Assembly (NCBI RefSeq): GCF_003696215.1
Contig: NZ_RFFG01000064.1
Span: forward strand, 1 to 46,990
DNA: 46,990 nucleotides
Direction of reading: 5' to 3'
DNA from: Actinomadura harenae
GTDB lineage: Bacteria; Actinomycetota; Actinomycetes; Streptosporangiales; Streptosporangiaceae
Shown one piece after another: positions 40,631-46,990 of this stretch. Made by a program: the position numbers and the translations under genes. The stretch's first letter is position 1. Every line of letters starts with the position of its first letter. A model generated the notes under the pieces. It was not told the DNA's origin, searched no databases, and was given only the letters and a program-made list of their open reading frames with translations.

Positions 40631-41056
40631 AGATCGGCCCCCCGGACGACCTGAGCTGCGGACCGCCCGGCCGCGAACGGCGGCGGGCGCTGACGGTGGA
40701 AACACGGACTGGACGCGAGGCCCGGAACCGGGGAAGGGAGGGCTGGAATTCGCCGCGAAGGCGGAAACACGCCCTTGGTCCGTTTCTCGAAGATCTGTGT
40801 CGGCGGCCGGACGGCGATATGCCGGACGGCCCTTATACCGATCGCTGGCGGGTCGCGTGGAATTCCGCGTGGAGACGTTGACCGTGTGGTACCCACCCCC
40901 CTGTGGGTCAGCACGCGCCTTCGCATCGTAGGTGAATCGGCCGAGTGGCGAGCGGCGATTCAAGAAAAGGGAGGGTTCCGGCCACCCCTTCGTTCTTCAC
41001 GGCGCCGTGAGCCCCGTGCGGACAGGGGATTCCGGCGTTGTCGGGGGTGTGCGGCC
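40631..41056 (-). promoter_or_regulatory. 426-base gap with a hairpin and A+T-rich patches
   Basis: It lies between two minus-strand genes. Visible are ACCCAC-N6-GTGGGT around 40891-40908, which may terminate the upstream gene (41057), and A+T-rich CCTTATACCGATC near 40831-40845, which on the minus strand gives a TATAAG-like -10 about 210 bases before the gene at 40142. Nothing more is supported. Confidence 0.35.
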
Positions 41057-41299
41057 TCAACGGGGCTTGCGGCGGACGGTTCCGGTGGCCGAGGCGATTC
41101 CGCCGAGCAGGGCGGTGGCGATGACGGCGAGCCAGCGTTCGGCCGCGGTCGGGGGCGGGACGGGAATGAGGTACCAGAAGGAGAGCGCGAGCAGGGCGGC
41201 GAGCAGCCCGCCGAGGGCCCCCTCGCCTATCGCGCACCAAAGCGTCCTGCCTTGGTCGCTTTCGCCCGGCTGTTCCGGGCCGCCCATGGGTTGACTCAT
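41057..41299 (-). CDS. Small two-helix membrane protein
   Basis: An 80-residue protein with a polar N-terminus (MSQPMGGPEQPGESDQGR), a first hydrophobic segment (LGGLLAALLALSFWYLIPV) and a second (WLAVIATALLGGIASATG), ending in basic RRKPR. ATG 41299 with AAGG six bases upstream is preferred over an in-frame TTG five codons earlier. The topology predicts both ends in the cytoplasm. Function not recognised. Confidence 0.7.
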   Translation of the reverse strand: MSQPMGGPEQPGESDQGRTLWCAIGEGALGGLLAALLALSFWYLIPVPPPTAAERWLAVIATALLGGIASATGTVRRKPR

Positions 41300-41534
41300 C
41301 CTCGCCTTGCCCAAAGAGGGGGAGTCCGGGTTCTGATGGTGACCGAGGGCGAATGAAGAGGGCTGCGGCGCCGAGCACGAGGGACGTCAGGTGGAGGGCT
41401 CGGCGCGCCTCACGTGTGCGCGGGTCCGGTGGTCCCGGTGGCGGGTACCGGACAAATCGGATGTCGGACAGACGGCGAGGGTGCGGAGGAGGCCCGGGCG
41501 GCCCCGTCCGCACCCTCGCCTCGGACGGGCCGGG

Positions 41535-41783
41535 TCAGCGACCCTTGATGACCTTGACCTTCTGAAGGTTTCCGCCGTTCACGCAGTCGCCGTGCTCGTC
41601 CTCGATGCCGAGGAGGTTGTGGATGGCGGCACCGATGCCGGCGACGTCGACACTGCGGCAGGTCTGGATGCCGATGATCTGCAGGTTGCGCGGCGGCTTG
41701 TCGCCCGCCATGGCCGGCCCGGACATCAGCGCGATCAAACCCACGCCGCCGAGGAGGGCCACAGCAGCCTGTCGCTTGCGCAT
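41535..41783 (-). CDS. Small secreted two-cysteine protein, homologue of 23978
   Basis: An 82-residue protein with a signal peptide (MRKRQAAVALLGGVG, cleavage after AMA at about 26). The mature core NLQIIGIQTCRSVDV with HNLLGIEDEHGDCVNGG aligns without large gaps with the protein at 23978: both have C-R-S-V, an acidic residue plus V, a small hydrophobic stretch, HN(V/L)L, then G(N/D)C.NG. The cysteines are C42 and C67, separated by 25 residues (26 in the homologue), likely one disulfide. The tail is Lys-rich rather than His-rich. GGAG lies six bases before the ATG. Function unknown. Confidence 0.85.
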   Translation of the reverse strand: MRKRQAAVALLGGVGLIALMSGPAMAGDKPPRNLQIIGIQTCRSVDVAGIGAAIHNLLGIEDEHGDCVNGGNLQKVKVIKGR

Positions 41784-42417
41784 GAGTTCTCCATTCAACT
41801 GTTGTTGCGTTGCCGCCGACGCGAACCGCGCCACAGCGTCCGACCATCGCACCCCACAGCCTCACCTCAGGGCAGGATGGACAAACGCGTTTTGCGAAAC
41901 CGTTGCCTTGAGCAGGAGTGCTCTTCAGGCGGCTCGGGCATTTCCGGTCGGAACGCAAAAGTCGCGACAGTAGAACAATCGGTCGCACGCGCCTGGGTAA
42001 CCTCTGGTCTTGATCAAGTCGGCTTGGTTTCCGGGGGTCGGTGAAACTCGGTCCATTTCCGGCAGAAGTGGCACTCACGGGACCGCTTCGATTGTCTCCT
42101 CAATGCGGCGCGTTGTCCGTCCGGACCATGCTTCGAGTGGCACACTGTGCTGTCATGGCTGCGGGTTCCGGCAACGGTTCTCGGCGCCGGACGAGTGACG
42201 GTGTGAAAGCGGGGCTCCGGCCGCCGCATTCCTTCGAATGCGCGGTCCAAGGCACATGCCCCGGCCCGCCGCCGCACGGTCCGCACGCGGTCGTCCCCAG
42301 GGATCGGGCGTGCGCAGCCACCGAAAACTCGAACAGGCGATGGTCGGCCTCGAACGCCCGGGTCCCCGAACAGACGGGCGTGGACGACGTTCCGCCGAAC
42401 CTCCGAAGGAGCAGATC
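41784..42417. promoter_or_regulatory. Long divergent region between two small secreted-protein genes
   Basis: These 634 bases have lower G+C, with no open frame having a good ribosome site. A perfect 10-bp palindrome CTTGATCAAG lies at 42009-42018. As with 23357-23977, a long upstream region precedes a member of the two-cysteine family. Promoters for both flanking genes are expected here but none could be fixed. Confidence 0.45.
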
Positions 42418-42765
42418 ATGCGCAACTGGGCCAAGAACGTGAGCCGCGCCGCGCTCGTGGCGGGCGGCCTGACCGTCGTCGGGATGGGCCTGTCCACCGG
42501 CTCCGCCTTCGCCGACGCCGCCTCCGGGACGTCCGCCCACCAGGGCACGGCCGTCCACCAGGGCATCGCCAACCCGCCCGGCGGAGGGTCCGGCTCGGAC
42601 GGGATGCCGCCGGTGGCCAAGTCCGTCCGCAAGCTGGTCCGCAGCGTCGGGATCCCGGTGCCCGGGTCGGACTCCGGCCCGAACGACCCGCAGGTCCCGC
42701 CGCGGCTCCCGATCGAGGGCCTGCCGTTCAGCGTCGGCGGCAAGGCGATCCCGGGCCTCTCGTGA
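42418..42765 (+). CDS. Small secreted protein of unknown function
   Basis: A 115-residue protein with a Sec signal peptide (KNVSRAALVAGGLTVVGMG, cleavage after AFA at about 32). The mature part is Gly/Pro/Ser-rich with SAHQGTAVHQG, PPVAKSVRKLVRSVG and a C-terminal LPFSVGGKAIPGLS. It has no cysteines and no LPxTG-like motif. GAAGGAG lies about six bases before the ATG. The sortase gene follows 182 bases later, past a large hairpin. It could be a surface peptide. Confidence 0.8.
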   Translation: MRNWAKNVSRAALVAGGLTVVGMGLSTGSAFADAASGTSAHQGTAVHQGIANPPGGGSGSDGMPPVAKSVRKLVRSVGIPVPGSDSGPNDPQVPPRLPIEGLPFSVGGKAIPGLS

Positions 42766-42812
42766 CCTGAGCGGGCCGGGCGCGCGAGCGCCCCGGCCCC
42801 TCGCCGTCCCGT

Positions 42813-42872
42813 GACAGCGCACCGTCCGGCCGGGTCCGATCCTCTCGGAGCCCGGCGCGGCGGTGCGCTGTC
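42813..42872 (+). terminator. 60-nt hairpin between secreted-protein gene and sortase gene
   Basis: A perfect 12-bp outer stem GACAGCGCACCG/CGGTGCGCTGTC (42813-42824 with 42861-42872) encloses an inner stem CCGGG-CCGA/TCGG-CCCGG. It lies 47 bases past the stop of 42418 and 75 bases before the sortase start, so it may terminate the first gene or act as an attenuator. Confidence 0.65.
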
Positions 42873-42947
42873 GCTGTGGCCGGGCCCGTCCGGCCGCGGG
42901 GTCCGCGCCCCGGTGGCTAAAGCCCCACGCAACAGCAGGAGGAGTAC

Positions 42948-43496
42948 GTGCAGCTCAGACAGCTTCTCGCCGGCGCGGCGGCCGGTGTCCTCGGCTGGGC
43001 CGGCCTCGCCGCGCCCGTGGACGCCGCGGCGGCTCCCGCCTTGGCCGCGTCGGTCACCGCACGCCCCGGACCGGGCGCGCGGGCGCGGCAGCGCGTCGAG
43101 TTGATCATTCCGAGGCTGCGCCTCGACGGCCGGGTGCGCGAGGGGGTCTCGGAGTCGAACCTCAAGCGCGGCGTCGGCCACTACCCGGGGACGGCGCGGC
43201 CGGGGCAGGTCGGCAACGCCGTGTTCCTCGGACACCGGACGACCGGCGCCGCGCCCTTCGGCGACCTGGAGGAGCTGACGCGGGACGACCCGGTCGTCCT
43301 GGTCTCCGGGAACCGCCGGTACGTCTACCGGGTCACCGGGACGAAGATCATCCTGCCGGGCGACCGCCGGGTGCTCGCGCCCGTCCCGATGGAGCCGGGA
43401 CGCGCGGCGACCGAGGGCTGGGTGACGCTCGTGACCTGCTATCCACGCGGGTTCGACAGCCACCGGTTCGTGGTGTTCGCCCACCTCGACCACTAG
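42948..43496 (+). CDS. Sortase (class E/F-like)
   Basis: A 182-residue transpeptidase of the sortase superfamily. It has a signal/anchor at the N-terminus (LLAGAAAGVLGWAGLAAP) and the three catalytic residues H96 (FLGHRTT), C164 (TLVTCYP) and R173 (SHRFVVFAHL). The TLxTC motif and substrate loop GVGHYPGTARPGQVGNAVFLGH are standard. It would attach a sorting-signal protein to the wall or act as a lone housekeeping sortase. GTG 42948 has AGGAGGAG upstream. No protein with an obvious LPxTG/LAxTG signal is encoded nearby, so its substrate is elsewhere or unusual. Confidence 0.94.
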   Translation: MQLRQLLAGAAAGVLGWAGLAAPVDAAAAPALAASVTARPGPGARARQRVELIIPRLRLDGRVREGVSESNLKRGVGHYPGTARPGQVGNAVFLGHRTTGAAPFGDLEELTRDDPVVLVSGNRRYVYRVTGTKIILPGDRRVLAPVPMEPGRAATEGWVTLVTCYPRGFDSHRFVVFAHLDH

Positions 43497-43613
43497 CCGC
43501 CACCAGCCGTTCGGGCCGCGGCGCATCTCTCCCCGACGGCAGCGTCGTCGCACGGGGCTGCCTCACACGAACCGCGGGCGGTGCCTTCCGCCTGCCTGGA
43601 AAGAGGAGAACGC

Positions 43614-43946
43614 ATGACAACGACGGGCAGGACCATGAAGGTGCTGACGGGTGCACTGGCGCTCGGCTGCGCGGCGGGTGTCGCGCTGGGCACCGCGACG
43701 GCGGCGTCCGCGTCGGTCGGGGACTTCACGTACCGGTCGGGACAGAAGGACTTCCGCCTGCACAACGAGGCGGACGGGCCGTGCCACTCCCTGGCGGAGA
43801 TGGGCTCGCGGTTCAAGAACCTCACCGGCACGACCGTGGAGCTGTTCAGCGACAAGGACTGCCACGGCCGGCACGCCTACATGGAGCCGCACGCGGGCGC
43901 GGCCGGGGCGCCCGAGTGGGCGTGGAGCTTCCGCTTCCTGCCCTAG
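43614..43946 (+). CDS. Secreted beta/gamma-crystallin-like small protein
   Basis: A 110-residue protein with a signal peptide (MKVLTGALALGCAAGVALG, cleavage near ASA at about 34). The mature 75 residues show DFTYRSGQKDFRLH, HSLAEMGSRFKNLTGTTVELFSDKDCHG and a Trp-rich end, the strand-turn pattern of small beta/gamma-crystallin or peptidase-inhibitor-like secreted proteins. C57 and C83 may form a disulfide. GAGGAG precedes ATG 43614. Its stop shares CTAG with the convergent gene stop. Fold assignment is tentative. Confidence 0.8.
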   Translation: MTTTGRTMKVLTGALALGCAAGVALGTATAASASVGDFTYRSGQKDFRLHNEADGPCHSLAEMGSRFKNLTGTTVELFSDKDCHGRHAYMEPHAGAAGAPEWAWSFRFLP

Positions 43947-45424
43947 CCGGCCGCCCGGAGGCGGTCGGGACGCTCGTCGCCCGGCCGCCCGCCGTCGGCG
44001 CGTTCCCCCTCCCCGGCGACCCAGGGGAGGACGGCGGCCAGGGACAGCAGCGGGACGGCCGGGATCAGGTAGCGGTGGTCGAAGTCGGCGGTGGCCGCCG
44101 GGACGACGATCAGCGCGACACCGGCCAGGAGCGGCAGGAGCGCCGGGCTCCGGGGACGCCGGACGATCCCGGCGAGGGCGGCGAGCAGCAGGGCGGCGAG
44201 CAGCGGCCCGGGGAGGAAGACCAGGTCCTGGTAGGCGCGGATCCAGCGCGCGAACGGCTGGACCACGCGGGGCCGGGCGGTCACGCCGCCGTACCGCCTG
44301 GACGGCTTCACGGTGGTGCCGTGCCGCCGGTAGTGGGCCGGGAAGCGGTACTCGGCCACGGTGTTCGCGGTCGGACGGTTCGCGCGCCGCGGTGCGAAGC
44401 CGCGCACGGCGTCCTCCAGGACCGTCCAGGTGTAGTCGAGGGGCTGGGCGAGGACGGCGCGCTGGGCGAAGTCGGCGGCGAGGGAGTTGGCGTCCGGGTC
44501 GTAGGCGCCGCCGGGGAAGGTCTGGAACGGCGTGTGGACGCCCCACATCGCGGCGAACGCGGCGTCCATGCCGGGGGTGTCGTGCGTCCAGTCGCGGCAG
44601 AAGATCCGTTCGCCGACGGGCGGGCGGATCCGGGCGCAGTCGGCGAACGCGGCGACGCGTCCGAACAGGAAGAGTCCGCCGGTGCCGCTGAGGCCCCAGC
44701 GTCCGTTCTCGGCGTGGTACCAGGTGGCGTACGAGCCGACGACCAGGGCGAACGCGGCGGCGAGGGAGCCGACGGTCCGCCAGCCCACCCGGCGGACGAT
44801 CAGGAGGAGCAGCGCGAGGGCGACGAGCGGCAGTCCGACCGTCCGGGTGACGGCGGCGCCGCCGAGGAGCAGTCCGGCGGCCAGGGCCAGGGGCCAGGAC
44901 GGGGCGGAGCGCCACAGCAGGGCCGCGATCGCCGCGGCGATCAGGACCTCGAAGAGCACGTCCGACAGGACGATGTGCTCCAGTTGGATCTGGTAGGCGT
45001 CCAGTAGTACGGGTGCGGCGGCGAGGCAGCCGAGGAGTCCGGGCAGGACGGTCCGGTGCGGCCGGGCGGCGCTCGCCACGCGGTAGACCACCAGGTAGGG
45101 CAGGACGCCGACGATGAGCCCGAAGAAATGCTGGGTGAACGCGACCGCGCCGAAGTCGTGCAGCGGCCGGAGCGTCCACAGCAGGAGCGAGTAGCCGCTC
45201 GGGCGCAGCACCGACGGGGCCGGATCCAGGGCGCCGCGCAGGTACGCGCCCGAGTCCCCGAACCACAGCGTCGACGGATAACCGGCCATGGCGACCAGGC
45301 GTGCCAGGACGGCGACGGCGAGCAGCAGCGCGAACGGCCCGTGCCGACGCGCCGTCGCCCCCGGCTCGATCTTTCCCGCCGCGCGCCCGCTTCCGGGCGG
45401 ACGCGCCGACGCGTCCACCTTCAC
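43943..45424 (-). CDS. Polytopic membrane glycosyltransferase-like protein (GT-C type)
   Basis: A 493-residue protein with about ten or eleven hydrophobic helices. The first extracytoplasmic loop contains GYPSTLWFGDSGAYLRGAL, an aspartate-bearing motif typical of GT-C enzymes that use polyprenyl-phosphate sugars, followed by RPSGYSLLLW. A large loop between about 240 and 390 is soluble, with cysteines in DCARIRP and FCRDW. It would glycosylate an extracytoplasmic acceptor; the donor is unknown. GTG 45424 has a GGGGGAGA purine run upstream, in a duplicated GCTGTCTCCCCC stretch. Confidence 0.82.
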   Translation of the reverse strand: MKVDASARPPGSGRAAGKIEPGATARRHGPFALLLAVAVLARLVAMAGYPSTLWFGDSGAYLRGALDPAPSVLRPSGYSLLLWTLRPLHDFGAVAFTQHFFGLIVGVLPYLVVYRVASAARPHRTVLPGLLGCLAAAPVLLDAYQIQLEHIVLSDVLFEVLIAAAIAALLWRSAPSWPLALAAGLLLGGAAVTRTVGLPLVALALLLLIVRRVGWRTVGSLAAAFALVVGSYATWYHAENGRWGLSGTGGLFLFGRVAAFADCARIRPPVGERIFCRDWTHDTPGMDAAFAAMWGVHTPFQTFPGGAYDPDANSLAADFAQRAVLAQPLDYTWTVLEDAVRGFAPRRANRPTANTVAEYRFPAHYRRHGTTVKPSRRYGGVTARPRVVQPFARWIRAYQDLVFLPGPLLAALLLAALAGIVRRPRSPALLPLLAGVALIVVPAATADFDHRYLIPAVPLLSLAAVLPWVAGEGERADGGRPGDERPDRLRAAG

Positions 45425-45807
45425 GCTGTCTCCCCCGCTGTCTCCCCCGATGTTCCCCCCGCGATCCCCCGACGGGCCCTACCCGGTTGCGGCGCCGGGA
45501 CACCGGCCGTGCCCGCGCTTGCGAAACGGCCGGAACCGGACGGGGCGGGAAGGGACGCGGCGGCGGCCGGGCGCTCGCGGGCGGGGGAGGCGGGCCGCGC
45601 GCCGGGCGGGCCGATCCGCCCCTGTCCGGCGCACCCGACCCCGGTGGGATCGTTCTGCTGCGGTTACGGCACGATATCCACCAAAATGACACCCCCGACC
45701 GGGGAGCGGGTGACGGCTGACTTCTCCGTTGACCATGGTCGGCGGGAGGAGTAGTTTCGCGGCGCGGAACTCGTGCCTGGCCATGAGCAACCGGAGGACC
45801 CGCCCAG
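45425..45807. promoter_or_regulatory. Divergent region upstream of the LuxR-family regulator gene
   Basis: This 383-base gap begins with a repeated GCTGTCTCCCCC (45425-45448) that belongs to the ribosome-site region of the minus-strand gene. A-rich ATATCCACCAAAATGACACC lies at 45673-45692. No clear promoter pair, palindrome or gene was found. Confidence 0.4.
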
Positions 45808-46990
45808 ATGGACCGTGCGGCAGGGCCAACCGGGGGATACGCCAAGGACGCCGAACGGGCGGCGACCGAGGCGCTCGTGGTCGTGGAACCGGTCGTTCCC
45901 GGCCGCACCCGGCGCGGCGCCGGCATCGTGGGGATGTCGGGCCTGCTCAGCGAGGCGCGGGAGCACCTGGCCCGCGACGACGGGACGGTCGTCCTGACCG
46001 GTCCGCCCGGCATCGGGAAGTCGACGCTGCTCGAGCGGCTCGCCGGCGACCACACCGGCCACACCGTCCTGCGCTGCGCGCCCGCCGAGTCCGAGAGCCA
46101 GCTGCCGTTCCTCGGGCTGATCGACCTGCTGTCCACGACCGGCGACGACGTGCTGGACCTGCTTCCCGGGCACCAGCGGGCCGTCCTGCGGTCGGCGCTG
46201 CTGCGCGGGGGCGACCCGCCGCCCGAGCGCGGACCGCTGCCGCTGCGGCTGGCCGTCCTGGACCTGTTCCGGGTGCTGTGCGCGCGGTCGCCGGTCCTGC
46301 TGGTGATCGACGACGCGCAGTGGCTGGACGGCCCGAGCGCCGAGCTGCTGGCGTTCGTGGCGCGCCGCGCGGCCGGGCTGCCGCTGCGCGCGCTCGTGGC
46401 CGTCCGGGTGGACCAGCGCGGACGGTACGACGCGAGTTTCTGCCCGGGCCCCGTCCACGCGATCAACGTGCCGGGGCTGACGGTGGCCGAGGTGTCGCAG
46501 CTGCTCGGCGACCGCTGGCCGCGTCCGGTCGCGGCGCGCGTGCACGAGGTCAGCGGCGGGAACCCGTTCTTCGCGCTGGAGCTCGGGCGCGCGCTCGCCG
46601 AGTCGCCGCCGGAGTCGACCGACGACGACCTCCCGCTGCCCGACAGCCTGCGCGACCTCATGCTCGACCGGCTCGGCACGCTGCCCGAGGACGCGCGCCG
46701 GACGCTGCTGACCGCGAGCGCGGCGGCCCGCCCGACGCTGCGGCTCCTGCGCGCGGCCGGGCGCGACGGCGCGGACGAGGACGTCGCGGCGGCCGTCCGG
46801 GACGGGATCGTGGAGATCGGGTCGGGCGAGGTCGTCCGGTTCACCCATCCGCTGCTCGCGGCCGTCGTCTACGCCGAGGCCGACCCGGGGGAGCGGCACG
46901 CGGCGCACGCGGCGCTCGCCGGGGCGGTGACCGACCCGGTGGAGCGCGCCCGGCACCGCGCGCTCATCGCCCCCGGCCCGGACGCCGAGC
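45808..46990 (+). CDS. LuxR/MalT-like ATPase regulator, C-terminus beyond the edge
   Basis: The first 394 codons are visible and the frame is open at the right end. The N-terminal AAA/STAND-type ATPase has Walker A GPPGIGKST at 65-73, Walker B VLLVIDDAQWLD near 165-170, and the family's LAVLDLFRVL, VSGGNPFFALELGR and PLPDSLRDLMLDRL segments, as in large LuxR-family (LAL) activators. The DNA-binding HTH would lie at the far C-terminus, outside the window. These proteins often control secondary-metabolite or catabolic genes. GGAGG lies 11 bases before ATG 45808. It is divergent from the GT-C-like gene. Confidence 0.9.
   Translation, partial: MDRAAGPTGGYAKDAERAATEALVVVEPVVPGRTRRGAGIVGMSGLLSEAREHLARDDGTVVLTGPPGIGKSTLLERLAGDHTGHTVLRCAPAESESQLPFLGLIDLLSTTGDDVLDLLPGHQRAVLRSALLRGGDPPPERGPLPLRLAVLDLFRVLCARSPVLLVIDDAQWLDGPSAELLAFVARRAAGLPLRALVAVRVDQRGRYDASFCPGPVHAINVPGLTVAEVSQLLGDRWPRPVAARVHEVSGGNPFFALELGRALAESPPESTDDDLPLPDSLRDLMLDRLGTLPEDARRTLLTASAAARPTLRLLRAAGRDGADEDVAAAVRDGIVEIGSGEVVRFTHPLLAAVVYAEADPGERHAAHAALAGAVTDPVERARHRALIAPGPDAE

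Overview
The window reads as a chromosomal segment of a very high-G+C, mycelial-type actinobacterium, most likely Thermomonosporaceae (Actinomadura-like). This is an inference from the near-universal G/C third codon positions, frequent GTG starts, the 180-kDa-class NAD-glutamate dehydrogenase, an XRE/DUF5753-DUF397 pair, the ftsE-ftsX-smpB-ssrA locus, and many lipoproteins and small secreted proteins. No tRNA, rRNA, CRISPR array, insertion sequence or prophage was seen.

Layout. 1-8.5 kb: a truncated secreted protein, a membrane-anchored Ser/Thr kinase, a giant NAD-dependent glutamate dehydrogenase with a CRP/FNR-like palindrome upstream, and an isolated extra copy of the ATP-synthase c subunit. 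8.5-13.3 kb: a DUF397/XRE pair, an RsbW-like ATPase, a PCMT-type methyltransferase, a GNAT enzyme and two tandem paralogous membrane-anchored proteins. 13.3-22.6 kb: a housekeeping block of prfB (flanked by two homologous lipoprotein genes), a small zinc-ribbon membrane protein, ftsE, ftsX, smpB, a penicillin-binding-protein-like lipoprotein that has lost its catalytic motifs, and the tmRNA gene ssrA. 22.9-24.3 kb: two small secreted proteins with long upstream regions.

24.6-38.7 kb: an exopolysaccharide locus. Eight tightly packed genes on one strand (initiating sugar transferase, Wzy-like polymerase, MurJ/MviN-type flippase, polysaccharide deacetylase, two GT4 glycosyltransferases, a Wzz-like chain-length protein and a FemAB/CelD-like acyltransferase) mostly overlap by 1-7 bases. 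A secreted GH26-type hydrolase is convergent with the operon, and divergent from it are an ATP-grasp ligase and a flavin monooxygenase-like protein. Together they look like a complete Wzx/Wzy-type pathway plus tailoring and trimming enzymes.

38.8-47 kb: mostly secreted or envelope proteins (several small signal-peptide proteins, a sortase, a beta/gamma-crystallin-like protein), a polytopic glycosyltransferase-like protein, and the start of a large ATPase-type LuxR-family regulator cut by the right edge.

The points most worth following are the active-site-less PBP lipoprotein embedded in ftsEX-smpB-ssrA, the exopolysaccharide locus with its ATP-grasp/flavoenzyme pair, the orphan ATP-synthase c subunit with a repeated Pro/His N-terminus, and a two-member family of tiny secreted two-cysteine proteins located about 18 kb apart.
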